This document shows positions 50,817-63,000 of a DNA stretch of 64,000 nucleotides, one piece after another (position 1 is the first letter of the stretch; every line of letters begins with the position of its first letter). The DNA is from Dermacentor variabilis (Eukaryota; Arthropoda; Arachnida; Ixodida; Ixodidae): contig NC_134570.1 of NCBI RefSeq assembly GCF_050947875.1, positions 231,989,265 through 232,053,264 of the forward strand, in the 5' to 3' direction. The notes beneath the pieces are model-generated. The model ran no database searches and had not been told where the DNA came from. It saw only the letters and a list, made by a program, of their open reading frames with translations. The position numbers and the translations under genes are program-made.

Positions 50817-53800
50817 TCACGTACGCGCATAGTAGGGTTTCATGCGCACTACATGAACAACTCCAGCGCGAGGACGACGACGGAGCGAACCGGGGTCAGA
50901 ACTGCAGGAGACGACTTCGTAGGTCACGTCGCTGAGGACGCGTGTAACCTTGTAGGGACCAAAATACCGGCGGAGCAACTTTTCCGAGAGTCCACGGCGA
51001 CGGATGTGCGTCCAGACGCACACGAAGTGGCTGGTATTGTAATGGACGTCGGCCTTCGTCCGATGCCGAGCAAACTGGCGTGCTTCTTCGGCTCTTTGTA
51101 CGAACTCTTCCGCGTGTTCACTGATCGGGCTATTATCAAGCAGAGGTAGCATGGCGTCCAGTGTTGACGTGACCTGGCGCCCGTATACTAGTTCGAACGG
51201 CGTAAACTGCGTAGTCTCCTGCACAACAGTATTATACGCGAAGGTCACATAGGATAAAATCTCGTCCTCCGTCTTGTGCTCCACGTCGATATACATGGAG
51301 AGCATATCAACCAGCGTTCTGTTCAGACGTTCAGTTAATCCATTGGTTTGAGGGTGATACGCAGTGCTTTTGCGGTGAGAGCAAAGCATCAGCTGGAGAA
51401 TGTCCTGCATAAGTTCGTCTGTAAATGCTGCACGGTGGTCGGTGATGAGAACAGACGCTGCACCATGTCGTAGGACGATGTGGCGTACAGAAAACTTGGT
51501 CACTTCATACGAGTTTGCTTGCAGAATAGCTCCGGTTTCGGCGTACCAGGTTAAGTAGTCGGTATCAACGACATATCCATTTGTTGCGCGAAGGGGGTAC
51601 TGTGAATGGCCCAAGTAGATCCATTCCTATTTGTTGGAATGGTGCTTGAGGAGGGTGCACAGGGTGAAGAAAGCCAGCTGGTTTAAGTGGTGATTTCTTT
51701 CGGCGCTGACAATCACGGCAGGTCTTCACGTACCGTTGCACAGAAGGAAAAAGCAGGGGCCAGTAATACTTCTGGCGTATTATTGCTAATGTCTTAGCAA
51801 ATTCCAGGTGTCCCGCGCATGGCTCATCATGGCAGGCTTGCAAAATGTCTTGGCGCAGCACCGACGGCACGACAAGAAGGTACGCATTTAGACCGCTTCC
51901 GCAGTTTGTTTTGTAAAGTACGTTGTTGTGCAAAGAGTACAATGATAAGCCGCGCACGAGCGAGCGGGGTAAGACACCTTCAGCTCCTTGAAGGTGCTCG
52001 ATCAGCGGCAGCAGCTCAGGGTCAGCGCAGTGGTGCTCAGCCATCTTTATGGCGTTGATAACGCCGACAAATGGCAAGTCATGGCGAGGGTCCGAGGACG
52101 TCGTAGGGAATGGTGCGCGTGACAAAAAGTCAGCGTCGCTGTGCTTCCTTCCAGATTGCTAGACAACTGTAATGTCGTACTCATGCAAGCGCAGACTCCA
52201 ACTGGCTAGTCTGCCTGAAGGATCCTTGAGGTTGGCAAGCCATCACAGGGGGTGGTGATCGCTGACAGCCTTAAAGGGTCTGCAGTACAAGTAGGGTCAG
52301 AAGTCACTAATTGCCCACACAACCGCTAAGCATTCTTTTTCAGTGGTTGAGCAGTTTTTCTCAGCCTTGGTGAGACTGCGGCTTTCATAAGCAATGGGGC
52401 GTTCCACGCCAGCTTGCCACTGCACAACAACTGCACCGAGACGCGTATTGCTGGCGTCACTACGAATTTCAGTGTCAGCGTCTTCGTCGAAATGAGCAAG
52501 TATTGGGGCCGCTTGCAAGCGCTTGCGCAATTCGTTGAACGACTGCTGCTGTTCGTCCGCCCAATTTAAAGGCACATCGCCCTGTGTGAGCCGTGTCAGA
52601 GGCTCAGCAATTCTCCAGAATTATTTGGTGAAGCGCCTATAATATGCGCACAAACCGAGGAAGCTTTGGACAGCCTTCTTGTCTGTGGGTGGTAAAAACT
52701 CGGCTACGGCAGCTAACTTGTCGGGGTCTGGTCGGACGCCTTTGGGCCGACGACATGGCCAAAAATTTGAGCTCTTGGAACCCGAAGTAGCATTTCTCAG
52801 GCTTGATTGTGAGGCCGGCAGCACGGATCGCCGCGGGGACACTCTCGAGTCGTGCGAGATGTTCGTCAAACGTGCTCGAGAACACGACGATGTCGTCCAG
52901 TTATACAAGGCAGGTTTGCCATTTGAGTTCAGCAAGCACGGTATCCATCATCCGCTGAAAGGTGGCAGGTGCGGAACAGAGACCGAAGGGGAGAACTTTG
53001 AACTCATAAAGACCGTCAAGTGTCACAAACGCTGTTTTTTACGGTCCTGTTCATCAACTTCGATTTGCCAATGCCCTGATTAAAGATACAACGAAGAAAA
53101 AAACTTGGCATGTTGTAGACGATCCAGTGCGTCGTCGATGCGTGGCAATGGAGAAACATCGCGCTTGGTGGCGCGGTTCAACTTTCTATAGTCTACACAG
53201 AAGCGTAGTGGGTTGTATTTCTTTCTAACACTACAGGTCAGGCCCATGGGCTTGTGGACGGCTGGATCACGTCGTCTTGGAGCACCTCTTTCACTTGATG
53301 CTTGATCGCTTCCCTTTCCACTGGAGATACTCTGTAAGGATGCTGACGAACAGGACGTGCGGACTCGTCCGTTATAATGCGGTGCTTTGTGATGGACGTG
53401 CGCCGCACTTTGGACGCCGTTGAAAAACAGTCTGCAAATGCATTCACGAGGCTCACTAGACGGACTTTGCGATGGTCTGGCAGAGCAGAGTTAACGTGAA
53501 TCCATTACTTTAGACTGGGTAACTCAGATTGCTGTGTCGGTGCGATTTCCAGTGTGGCAATGTCAGTAACATCAACGATTTGGCGAAATGCGACTGTCCT
53601 ACCTGGCGGTACATGCTGATATTCGTTGCTAAAGTTTGTTAGCAAAACGACTGAACATTTTTTTCGCAACTGAAGAAGCCCCCTGGCTATGCAAATGTGG
53701 CGCCCAAGAAGCAGGGGGATGTTTGCCTCAGCAATTCCTCCGGCGTCGTCCTCCATGTCGCATGGCACAAGGGTGAGCACGTTGCTCTTGGGTGGCAACG

Positions 53801-54124
53801 TGACGTGATCGTCAGCTACGTGAAGCGCGATGTCATGGTCGTTGTCATTGCTGTTTGCTATGGCTTGCGTAGTAGCGAAGCTGACTCTAGGCTCTTGCAA
53901 GTCGATGATGGCACCGTTCGCCTGAAGGAAATTCATGCCGAGTAAAGGTCCTTTGAACATTCAGGAAGAATGACGAAGTCGCCGATGTACGTGAAGCCCG
54001 GAATATTGACCCTTGCCCTGCACCGGCCCATTGGAGCTATGTGGTGCCCTCCTGCTGTACGAATCTGAGTTCCGGTCGATTGCGCCGAAACTTTGTTCAG
54101 CATACGCGCGAGATTCTGGCTCAT
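50817..54124 (-). pseudogene. Gypsy element 3 pol (protease, RT, RNase H, integrase)
   Basis: 53505-54190: protease region, with GTGAA where DTGA is expected, and GPLLGMNFLQANGA. 53238-53456: linker KVRRTSITKHRIIT and VIQPSTSPWA. 52621-53080: RT; a stop replaces Tyr of the YLDD box (LDDIVVF follows). 52297-52575: RNase H, with TEIRSDAS where HTDAS is usual. 51565-52125: integrase zinc domain with CHDEPCAGH and CRDCQRRK. 50817-51614: integrase core with DTDYLTWYAE, ITDHRAAF and TERLNR, then the C-terminus LLRRYFGPYKV. More than five frame breaks. Confidence 0.8.
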
Positions 54125-54236
54125 AACAGACGTGCTGCACCCGTGCCGATTAACGCCATGACTTCGTGGTCATCTATGGTAACCGGTACGTCGCAAGGTA
54201 CTGACAACGAACTACACTGTTTTCTATGCGTCTCAA

Positions 54237-55651
54237 TTACGTCATATCCCAGTCGTCGTAGTAGAGGATCTTCAGCGTTGGCAACGTCAGCGAGCTCACC
54301 TCCGCAGGTCGCTGGTCCCAGTTTTCCGAGGAGGCAGGGCTGGGTGAGCGACGCCTTGTTGCACTCAGTGTGAAGACGGGGCTGGAAGACGTGTTTCGTG
54401 CGGGTGATGGTGACCGGGGGACACGGAATCGTGGGGCAAACGAGGTCTTCACCTCCGCGAGGTATGCTTCAATCTCCAGGGAGCGTTCCCCATTGCGCGG
54501 GCACGGCGCATTCAGTGAAAAGCCACGGAGCCCAGCTCGGCGCGAAGGACACGCCCTGTAGAGGATCGGCTTCACCGCAATGAAAACGCAAGGGCGTCCG
54601 GTCTGTGTTGCGCCATACGTCGCTCTTGTGGGTGGTCGTGTTTCAGCCATGAATGGCGTGCGGTGAGGCCTGAAGTCACCAGTTGCTTGTTCAACGGTGC
54701 GCACACCATGATAGTCCGGGACGTCGCTCACATCGCGAAAAATCGCGGACAATGAACTTCGCGCAGGTTCCGCCTACGACATGCGAGATTGTGGCTGCCG
54801 TACCTCGTGCTGTGGTGTCTCGCTTCGCTCTGGGACTTGGACTGCCTGCCTGATTTCCTTCCGGACGACCTCAGCATGAGCGAGTCGCTGTACCGATGTC
54901 GGAGCCACCTGAAGCTTTTGGAGCTCTTCTCTAACGATAAGCCTAATGAGCTCCCGCAAGGCGTCGGTATTGTCCAGGGGTCTATCGAGAGAGTCACGTG
55001 ATAGGGTCGACATGTCGCGGTTGTACTGCCTTGTTCGCTGCTGCAGTGCCTTTTCCGTTGATACGGCTTCCGCGAGAAACTCTGCAATGGTCTTTGGTGG
55101 GTTGCGTATTAGGGCACCGAATAATTCTTGCTTGACACCGCGTATCATGTTCCCGAGCTTCTTTTCTTCCGGCATGGACGGATCGGCGCGTCGGGAAAGT
55201 CGGCAAATATCTTCGACAAACATTGCGACGCTTTCGTTCGGCCTCTGTACTCTCGCCTGAATTGCAGATTCAGCGGGCTCCTTGCGATAGAGGCTGGCGT
55301 ATGTGCCGATTAGCGGCCGTCAGAATTCTCCCATGTCGATAGGGTCACCTCACGGTTCTCAAACCATGTCCGAGCATAGCCCTCGATGGCGAAGTAGGCG
55401 TTGCATAGCTTGCGCTCCGGAGTCGAGCCGTCGAATTCTGCGATAAGCTCAAAGTGATCGAGCCAGTCCTCTACATCCTCGAAGGTGTCCCCATGGGAGG
55501 ACGTGGGTATTCGCGGCTGGTTGAGGACGACCTCGGTCAGCGAGGTCGGGGAAGAAGGTGGAACCGATGTAGTCATCCTTCTGACTTGATTGGGTAGAGG
55601 CTCGTGCTCAGGCAGCAGTCCTTGAAGGCGGAGGCTTGTCCGTACGTGCAC
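54237..55651 (-). pseudogene. Gypsy element 3 gag
   Basis: 55310-55651: N-terminal and capsid part with EDVEDWLDHFELIAEFD and WFENREVTLSTW. 54774-55223: MFVEDICRLSRRADPSMPEEKKLG, the end of the capsid. 54237-54752: tail region; the zinc knuckle is eroded. Frames shift twice. Confidence 0.72.
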
Positions 55652-55739
55652 AGGAGTCAGCTCGACCGAACTTCGTACCGGGCAGTACGAAGTTCGATCT
55701 GGGAGTGGTAGCGTGTACCTCGCACCTCCACCAGAAAAA

Positions 55740-55873
55740 TGTAACGTAGATTAGAGAAGGAGTCTTGCAAAATAGACGCTTCTCGTTAATGGCGGGCCAG
55801 AACAAGAGCATGCAGCTTACGCACTTCATTGCGCCGCCGTCCTGCGGTGCGGGAGCCCGACATAATTGTGTCA
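55740..55873 (-). repeat. Gypsy element 3, 5' LTR
   Basis: 134 bp, TGACACAATTATG ... ACGTTACA on the minus strand, adjoining the primer-binding site on its left. Confidence 0.7.
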
Positions 55874-56247
55874 ATATACATATATATATACATCGGAATA
55901 CTTGAAAATTGGTTGTTTTGCGAGTGACCATTACCTATAAAAAATCGCTGTTGTGACTACGTACGAACTCAATTTCTGTTTAACTCTTATGGAAAATGCA
56001 CTATTTCTGTCAGTTTTGGAAAATCCCTCCGACTATGCGCTTTGCCGCGGATTCTTTTATAGAATGTTCGGCATGCCGCACTGCGACACGCCATGCGAGT
56101 GTTTCATTGCAAGAAGCAAAGTCAACGTATTTTTTCATACAAACTTTCTTTCTGGGTGATTTCAGCATTCAAAAAATTTTCATAACTATCCCCACAACTG
56201 TTATGTCCGCCATAGAAATTCACATGTCCTGCGCCCACAACGACTGC
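55874..56247. other. Unassigned A/T-rich region
   Basis: It begins with a short TA/CA repeat (55875-55895). Nothing else was recognised. Confidence 0.4.
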
Positions 56248-56530
56248 TTGGCAGCTACGCGCTGCTAAGCGCAAGCTTGTGGATTCGATCACTGCGGCCA
56301 AATTTCCATGTGGGCCAAATGTAAAATCACCTGTACATTAAATTTTGGTGCACGTCAAGGAATGCGTTTGTTCCCCTATTTTACACGCCCGCTTGGTTAA
56401 GCCTAAGGAGTAGCTTCCCAATTAAAAGGAAGAACATGAAGTGGCACACATTTTTCCAGGTTGGAGCTCGACGCTATTCCTTGGGACCCTACTGTGGTTT
56501 TGCCACGTAAAACCTCATAGTGAATGATTT
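56248..56530 (+). mobile_element. SINE (Ruka-like), copy 4, diverged
   Basis: A plus-strand tRNA-like head (GCTTGGCAGCTACGCGCTGC, box B-like GGATTCGATCAC) and the body phrase GGTGCACGTCAAGGAA are followed by about 120 bp of unrelated DNA, then the tail phrase TTGCCACGTAAAACCTCATA. The interruption may be an insertion. Confidence 0.5.
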
Positions 56531-56616
56531 CTTATGCCGCGTGATTACTAAAAGCTTGAGGCAGAAGCACAAGCACAAACACAATGTTGTGGAGGGTTCT
56601 GCGACCGTGCTCGCAT

Positions 56617-57444
56617 TCACTGTGGCTCTTCCATTCCGCTCATCTCACTATCAATCGCATCACTCTCGCTGCTGGTATCTGATACGAGGGAAATTTCAAG
56701 CCTATCGAGACTTGCGTGAATGATGTCGTCACGTTGCCAGAATTCCTCTTCCATCCTCTGAATATGAGAACACGCCCTAAACCACTTTTCTACCGTTGCA
56801 AAATTGATGCTTTCCCGCAGCAATTTATCGACTGCGGCAAGGGTGAATGCGATATTGTTAGCCGCTACATGACCTTTCACCGGACTCCGGATCAGTTCAA
56901 TCGGATTCAACTCGCATTGTCATGGAGGAAGCCTCACGGCGTCCTGTCCGGTAGCCTTAGCAACCACATCCACGTGATAGGCCAAAAACATCTTGTGTTG
57001 GTGGACGAGCTCCAGCAACTTTAGCTTTTCTAGCCAAGGCTGAACGTCAGTCTTTCGTGTTGGTGCTGCTGGTACTTTCTCGAGGTGAACACTGTGGTAG
57101 GCTGCATTGTCCATTACTATAACACTGCTTGGTTTAGTGTTTGGTAGAAGCTGTTAAGAGAACCATTTCTCAAACCGTGGCCTATTCATTCCTTTGTGGT
57201 AGTCACCAGTTCCTTTCGCTGCTCGGAAAACGAGGCAAGTACGATTTACGAAGCCATCCTCGTTACCGGCGCGCAATACGATCAGTCTGACACCTATGCC
57301 GCCGGGTGCGCGAAGGCCTGTTTCCAGACCTTCCCGAAAACCATCCTCGCGTGTGACGACGTTCACGTCCTCCCATACATTTTCCTTGGTACGTCCAGCG
57401 TTGACCCAAGTTTCGTAGTGGTAGTGCCTGAAAAAAAGAAACAA
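56617..57444 (-). pseudogene. DDE transposase, C-terminal (catalytic) part
   Basis: Two minus-strand frames. 57154-57444: YETWVNAGRTKENVWEDVN and GTGDYHKGMNRPRFEKWFS. 56920-57114: MDNAAYHSVHLEKVPAAPTRK, the block with the second catalytic Asp. 56617-56910: MNPIELIRSPVKGHVAANNI, the third acidic position. This is an IS630/Tc1-like transposase family found in many arthropods. The first catalytic Asp of the usual LDETWVN block is Tyr here. A polypyrimidine tract and CAG lie directly upstream (57446-57475), like a splice acceptor, so the N-terminal part at 58847-59467 is probably the preceding exon. Confidence 0.7.
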
Positions 57445-57475
57445 ACAACAAAAAGAATTGAAGCATGTCGCCAGC
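57445..57475 (-). promoter_or_regulatory. Possible splice acceptor of the transposase gene
   Basis: The minus strand reads TTGTTTGTTTCTTTTTTTCAG immediately before the catalytic-domain exon (GCACTACCACTACGAAAC). A good match to an acceptor; the partner donor near 58847 was not placed with certainty. Confidence 0.5.
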
Positions 57476-57565
57476 CATACGCAGCTCCCAATTTATCAAG
57501 ACGGGTGAAGCTCTGAATGAATTTGCACTGCTCAGCCAAAATGATTAAGCAATATCCAGGCACCT

Positions 57566-58437
57566 GTATTCACAGCGTGTTTACAGGAGGTATTCAGAGA
57601 CCTGGATTGGGAAGAATTGGGGAAGAAAGGTAATGGAGAATACCTTAGTAACTTTCCATTCGCTGATGATATTAGCTTGCTTATTAACTCAGGGGACCAA
57701 TTGCAATGCATGCTTACTGACCTGGAGAGACAAAGCAGAAGAGTGGGCCTAAAAATTAATCTGTAGAAAGCTAAAGTAATGTTTAACAGTCTCGGAAGAG
57801 AACAGCAATTTACATTAGGTAGCGAGGCACTGGAAGTGGTAAGGGAATACATCTACTTAGGGCAGGTAGTGACGGCGGATCCGGATCATGAGACGGAAAT
57901 AATCCGAAGAATAAGAATGGGCTGGGTTGCGTTTGGCAGGCATTCTCGGATCATGAACAGCAGGTTGCCATTATCCCTCAAGAGAAAAGCGTATAATAGC
58001 TGTGTCTCACCAGTACTTACCTACGGGGCAGAAACCTGGAGGCTTACGAAAAGGGTTCTGCTGAAATTGAGGACGACGCAAAGAGCTATGGAAAGAAGAA
58101 TGATGGGTGTAATGTTAAGGGAAAAGAAAAGAGCAGATTGGGTGAAGGAACAAACGCGAGTTAATGACATCTTAGTTAAAATCAAGAAAAAGAAATGGGC
58201 ATGGGCAGGACATGTAATGAGGAGGGAAGATAACCGATGGTCATTAAGGGTTACCTACTGGATTCCAAGGGAAGGGAAGCGTAGCAGGGGGCGGCTGAAA
58301 GTTAGGTGGGCGGATGAGATTAAGAAGTTTGCAGGTACGGCATGGCCACAATTAGTACATGACCGGAGTTGTTGGAGAAGTATGGGAGAGGCCTTTGCCC
58401 TGCAGTGGGCGTAACCAGGCTGATGATGATGATGCTT
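57566..58437 (+). mobile_element. RTE-clade LINE, copy 5, 5' truncated
   Basis: Starts in the RT palm (FTACLQEVF..FADDISLL-like) and continues with 57779-58414, 211 codons without a stop: LGSEALEVVREYIYLGQ, LTYGAETWRLT, KKKWAWAGHVMRRED, AFALQWA. It ends in GGCTGATGATGATGATG. It sits in the gap between the two parts of the DDE transposase and is thus a later insertion, probably in an intron. Confidence 0.82.
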
Positions 58438-58846
58438 GTTCGTGAGACGCAATAAGCGAAGCAGCGAAGCATATTATTCTGCGCAGCGCACAAACACCGG
58501 GCAGGTGATCGGCGTGAGCGGCGCAGCGGGCATTTAAATGTGGTTATGCACGACATGGGGCCACAAAAAAAAAAGCGCGGCCTCTTGCAACGTTAACCTT
58601 AATGTCTGTTCCGCGAGGATAAACAACGCACCGAAGTGTCAAGCACCAACGCTTGCGTTTGTGCACAAAGCGCTTCTGTGGGCAGCGTAAGCTTGGGCGC
58701 TACCCAGTTTTCATGCGAACAATAACAGCGAAACGCAGTTCGCGTCTTTTTCGTCTCGGTTTTTTCGGAGAAGAAAGGTTCAAGTTTACGGGGTGATAAG
58801 AAATCACTTATTTGTCCATACAAAACAAAATTTGCGATATGGTCGA
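58438..58846. other. Probable intron remainder of the DDE transposase gene
   Basis: CG-rich sequence with no recognised coding signal, between RTE copy 5 and the N-terminal exon. Confidence 0.4.
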
Positions 58847-59467
58847 TTATTGTACGAACCGCTTTTGGCTGCGAACTTCGTGGATGACACGCAGGTACGG
58901 GCGCCGCCACAAAAAGATTCTCTCGAGGAGAGCAGAGTTTCGCTTCCGTTTACGAAAAGGAAACCCAATGTCATTGAGCAGCCTTTGCTTTGCACGTACA
59001 TCCATGTCACTTTCACTGGTCACACGTTGAGCAAGTTTCGCCACTGCAGTAATTTCATTTCGCATGAAATCCTGGTGCACTTTTCTTCGTAAAGCGGCTA
59101 GGGAGAAACTATCGTGACGTTCCAGTCTCGTTCTTCCGGTTCTGGCCTTGCTGTGTGTGGCAGGGACACGCGGCCGTTCGCGCTTTGGTGACTTCTAGGT
59201 GCCACACTGTACGTCGTGCTTAATCCGGTGCACGCTGTGTTCGCTAAACTCAGTCGGCTCCCTCACCTTCCGACACACATCTGTGATAGCCAGTTGCGGG
59301 TCACTTTTGCATACCAGTGTGTAAACGTTGTGCACGACTTTCTTGGCCTGCGTGCACAGCTTCTTGTTCGACAAATCTTGCCACACATGCACGGCGGCTG
59401 AGGTCTCGGAACGCTGTGGATGTGCGTCGGCAGGCGACGTTGACGTGCTGCAACACGAGGACGCCAT
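58847..59467 (-). pseudogene. DDE transposase, N-terminal part
   Basis: One frame from ATG 59467, interrupted by a single TAG at 59195-59197. The first half (QAKKVVHNVYTLV..VCRKVREPTEFSEHSVHRI) resembles the first helix-turn-helix of the family. The second half (SLAALRRKVHQDFMRNE, LLNDIGFPFRKRKRNSAL, RRPYLRVIHEVRSQK) matches the linker that normally runs into the LDETWVN catalytic block. It therefore joins in order and strand to 56617-57444. DNA binding is inferred from position. Confidence 0.62.
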
Positions 59468-61473
59468 ATTCGTTTAAAGGTGATGAAAAAAACGTGATGG
59501 ATGCCAGATTACTTCAAAGCATGGAATAGCGTGAAACGAAATTCCTTCCACACGGCAAAGTTCTTTTTAATATTATATTACTATCTTGCACTAAAAAAGT
59601 GCAAAAAGTGCAACCTACTTATTTAACCTGCAGGGAGTAAATATTGTTTCGGTAGTGAACTACATGCAGGGGCGTAGCAAAACAGCTGTGACTCGGCTCC
59701 GTAACCTTCGCTGCACTGCCACAGAAAATTGTCGCCAGGTATAAGTCACACAAGGCGATTCCGATCCCGATGGAGCCCGGTCAGCATCAAAATTCTCAAT
59801 CGTGATTGCCTCCTTATCGCAACATCTTAAAGGGAGCCAATCTGAATCGAGAAATACAATCCCGATTGGGCTTCATTGTCGAAAGGGCCCCGTGTGGTTA
59901 GGGTATCACAGCGTTGAATAAGTCCATTTTGATTTATCATCATGATTGTTCTAATTACCCGCGACCTTGGAAGTTGCAGTTTTTCTTTCTGCTCTTGCAC
60001 CCCCCTTTGCAAATTCTCTAATCTCCTTTAACACGCGTATAAGGTCGAGCTAAATTGTGCCCTTTCAGCGTTACACTATACTGCCTGTATATGGTGACAT
60101 TGCGCTCATTGTGAGTTAGGCAATGTTGACTAAGGTTCTCATTCCACGACTAAAAAATTGCAAAACTGCCATCTTTGTTTTTCTTACTGTGTATGCATCT
60201 AATTTGTCTCGGTGCAACTCATGCATGAGGACGACTTAAGAGGAAGCTTAAGCTCGGGCCCAACTTTGACGTGCCCTATTGAAATACATGTAAAACGCAA
60301 AAACGCTTTTGTGAGATAACCCACGGACTGATTGTAATGAAATTTTTGCGTTTGAGAGAGAACGTTAAATTCTAGTCACCAATGTAAGCGAAATTTCGAT
60401 TAAGGGCCTGCATTTTGTGAAGAGATCTTCGAAAACTCAAAAGTTTGAAAAAAAATAGACGCAGAAAATTTATAAATTAATAGCTTTGCATCAACAAGAA
60501 ATACCGCCCTTCTGTAAATGGCGTTCATCAGATCAGTCAAGGTGGACAAATTCGATACGTCAAGTTATGTCTTACGTGAATTGATTACGTTGTGTACAAG
60601 GGCTCTGCAAATTTCCATATTACTCAATTTTTTTTTCGTGTGTAACATGTCAATTTTGTACGCTTTAGATGTACTATCAGATTCAATTTAAAGAAGTGTG
60701 ATATCGTTTTTTTCTTGCTGACTTAGAGAGTTGGAAACTTGATAGTATCGTTTTTGAAGATTTCGAAGTTTTGTCAATTTTGAATAAAATTCGCGATCTA
60801 AATCAAAAGTTAGAAACCAACAGTCAATCTATTTTAAGTTTCTATTTTAAATGCAACAAGCCTCGTCAAATTTGGCGCAGTGGTTCCCGAGAAAAAGGAA
60901 TTCTCCTTTTACATGTATTTTAATAGGAGCACACGAGTTAAAGCTTCCTCTAAAGTTGCCCACTTTGACTGCCGCCCTACAGTGTGAATATACGGTCATT
61001 CACACTGAGTGTCGGTATATACTTGCGCACATAATTTCGATAGGGCTGATAGATGAAAAAAAAAACTATGCATGCAGGAAACAAAATTGGAGTGGCCTCA
61101 ACGGTCTTTTTGAAGTCGGATGTTGAGGGCGGGCCGCCCTTGTGCCACTCATTATTCTCTTTCTAGTGTTTGTGCCACGCTCCTTCCTAAAGACCCTGCA
61201 GTTGATCTCCCCTCCGCCACTTTGCGTGCCTTGCATCCGAGCTTGCGTTGCACGGATTGCAGGACGCAGCCTCAAAGGAACGAAAAATTCTGAGAACGTG
61301 CGGCGCACTCTGACCATCGGTCACAGCGGTTCTTTGCAAAAAGACAAGAATTCAGCTGTACTTTCTCCAACACAGGCAGGCGGTCCGGGACTCCCCCCCC
61401 CCCTCCCCCCATAGCTTTTCTTCCCTCGATGGAACCAACCAAATAAAAGTCTAGTAAATTAAGTAGAAAAATG
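59468..61473. other. Unassigned A/T-rich region
   Basis: No coding similarity, SINE, LTR or RNA gene was recognised. The longest open frames lack family motifs. Confidence 0.4.
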
Positions 61474-61712
61474 AAATAGGCATGGCCAGGACATGTAATG
61501 AGGAGGGAAGACAACCGATGGTCATTAAGGGTTACGGACTGAATTCGAAGGGAAGGGAAGCGTAGCAGAGGGCGGCAGAAAGTTAGGTGGGCGGATGAGA
61601 TTAGGAATTTGCAGGGACAACCTGGCCACAATTAGTACACGACCGGGGCAGTTGGAGAAGTATGGGAGATGCCTTTGCCCTGCAGTGGGCGTAACCAGGC
61701 TGATGATGACGA
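61474..61712 (+). mobile_element. RTE-clade LINE, copy 6, 3' end only
   Basis: Same subfamily as copies 3-5: the plus strand reads WPGHVMRREDNRWSLRVTD, then GRQKVRWADEI, ending GGGCGTAACCAGGCTGATGATGA. A stop follows VTD, and a frameshift comes in the last third. Confidence 0.8.
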
Positions 61713-62150
61713 ATTAACTAGCTTATTTACAACTTGTTGCACATGAATACATAGTATAGTCTTCGTTTTCTCAAGCCCATTTAAAAAATGTGTGTCTTTC
61801 GCATTACGCGTGCGATATACTAGAGCTACTGCAGTGCCTTTCATCCTGTTTGTTTTCTTGTATATTTCAGCATGTACACAAGGTCTCAGCCAGATAACGT
61901 TAATCCACTCCACTCATGGCCATGGCAGCGAATGTAGAACATTCTTTCAAGGGTCATGCCATGCGTGAACCTACGGGCAGAAAACTGCCCAAGAAACCCT
62001 CGTATACTACCGTATAACACAAATCATGCCGATTTAGAGGCCCTCCCTATCATAGAGTTTCAAACAATAATTACTAGAGGAAACTGTAGCGCTAGTGTCT
62101 AAGTGTAATGGTGCCAGCGCTTACATTTTCAAATGAAATTATGTGCTTTA
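61713..62150. other. Unassigned spacer
   Basis: Nothing recognised. Confidence 0.4.
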
Positions 62151-63000
62151 AATCAGGAATCTTGTCGGGTGCGGAAATTCCCCAATGTTCGGTGGGCCGA
62201 TTGGATTGGCTGATGCCAAAACCACAAATGAGGTAGTGCTAAGTGACATGGGCTGGGCTTCTTTTGAAGTAAGAGAAGTGCAGAGGAAAATTAGTGTTTA
62301 AGAAAAACTCAGGAACACGAAAGAAAGGAAACGGCCGTCTTAAGTGGACAAAATCTGTATTTGAAAAACATGAACATGGAGCGGAGGAAGAGCTCAAGGA
62401 TGTTGGCAACCAGGTTCAGGGTCATTGAAAGGATAGACAACCACGACACATCCAAAATAAAGAGAGAGAGAAAGAGTGAATTGGATGTAAAGAATAGAAA
62501 CAAAAAGGACCATGCAGATTTACAAGAATCACAAGAGGGAAATAAGTAGGCAAGATGAGGATGATAACGCAAGGCACAATACCTTGTCATTGGAGCCCCG
62601 AGACGGCTGCAAGAGGACAATGACATACCGGAGCAAGTATGCGCCACAGGATGAGGCATGTGTGTACTGGAAAAAAAAAGAAAGCCTGAAATGACTGCAC
62701 ATAGGAATGTACTGTGAAGATAATCACCCAACGAGACCAGTAGGTGCGTCCACCTACTAGAAATGTTGTACTTCAAAAAATATAGAAAGGTCAACTAGTA
62801 AGCAGTCGTGATCATATGGAAGGCTTAGATGGTCATCAGTGATGATAAGTAAGAGACGATTAGAGTATTGGTGGAAAAAATCAGGGAGGAGATGTATAGA
62901 ATCGGAGTCATTGCAAGCGTAGGTAATGGTACAAAACAGTAATAGAGCTTTCAATTGCGTAAGTTCAGATCCAGGCCAGATAGGCAGATGGATAGGTGGC
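62151..63000 (+). pseudogene. LINE ORF2 C-terminal fragment (post-RT region)
   Basis: Plus-strand pieces resemble the post-RT region of a tick non-LTR element: MGWASFEVREVQRKI (62248), then MERRKSSRMLATRFRVIERI (about 62379), TMQIYKNHKREISRQDEDDN (about 62507) and TMTYRSKYAPQDEACVYW (about 62621), then a RRLEYWWKKSGR-like end near 62856. Frames change several times. The RT is absent. The clade was not determined. Confidence 0.5.

Larger units (their letters stand above)
50570..55873 (-). mobile_element. Ty3/gypsy element 3, complete layout but heavily decayed
   Basis: LTRs at 50570-50724 and 55740-55873 share the phrases GTAACGTAG, AATAGACG-type and TGCGGGAGCCC; the right one lacks about 20 bp. 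ATATAC lies just outside both LTRs and is a probable target duplication. Gag and pol lie between in many frames. The primer-binding core TGGTGGAGGTGC is at 55721-55732. It interrupted the CR1-like LINE at 48820-50569. Confidence 0.82.

Noticed and set aside
62309..62794. 161-codon minus frame with hydrophobic segments
   Set aside because: It is antisense to a recognisable plus-strand LINE fragment.
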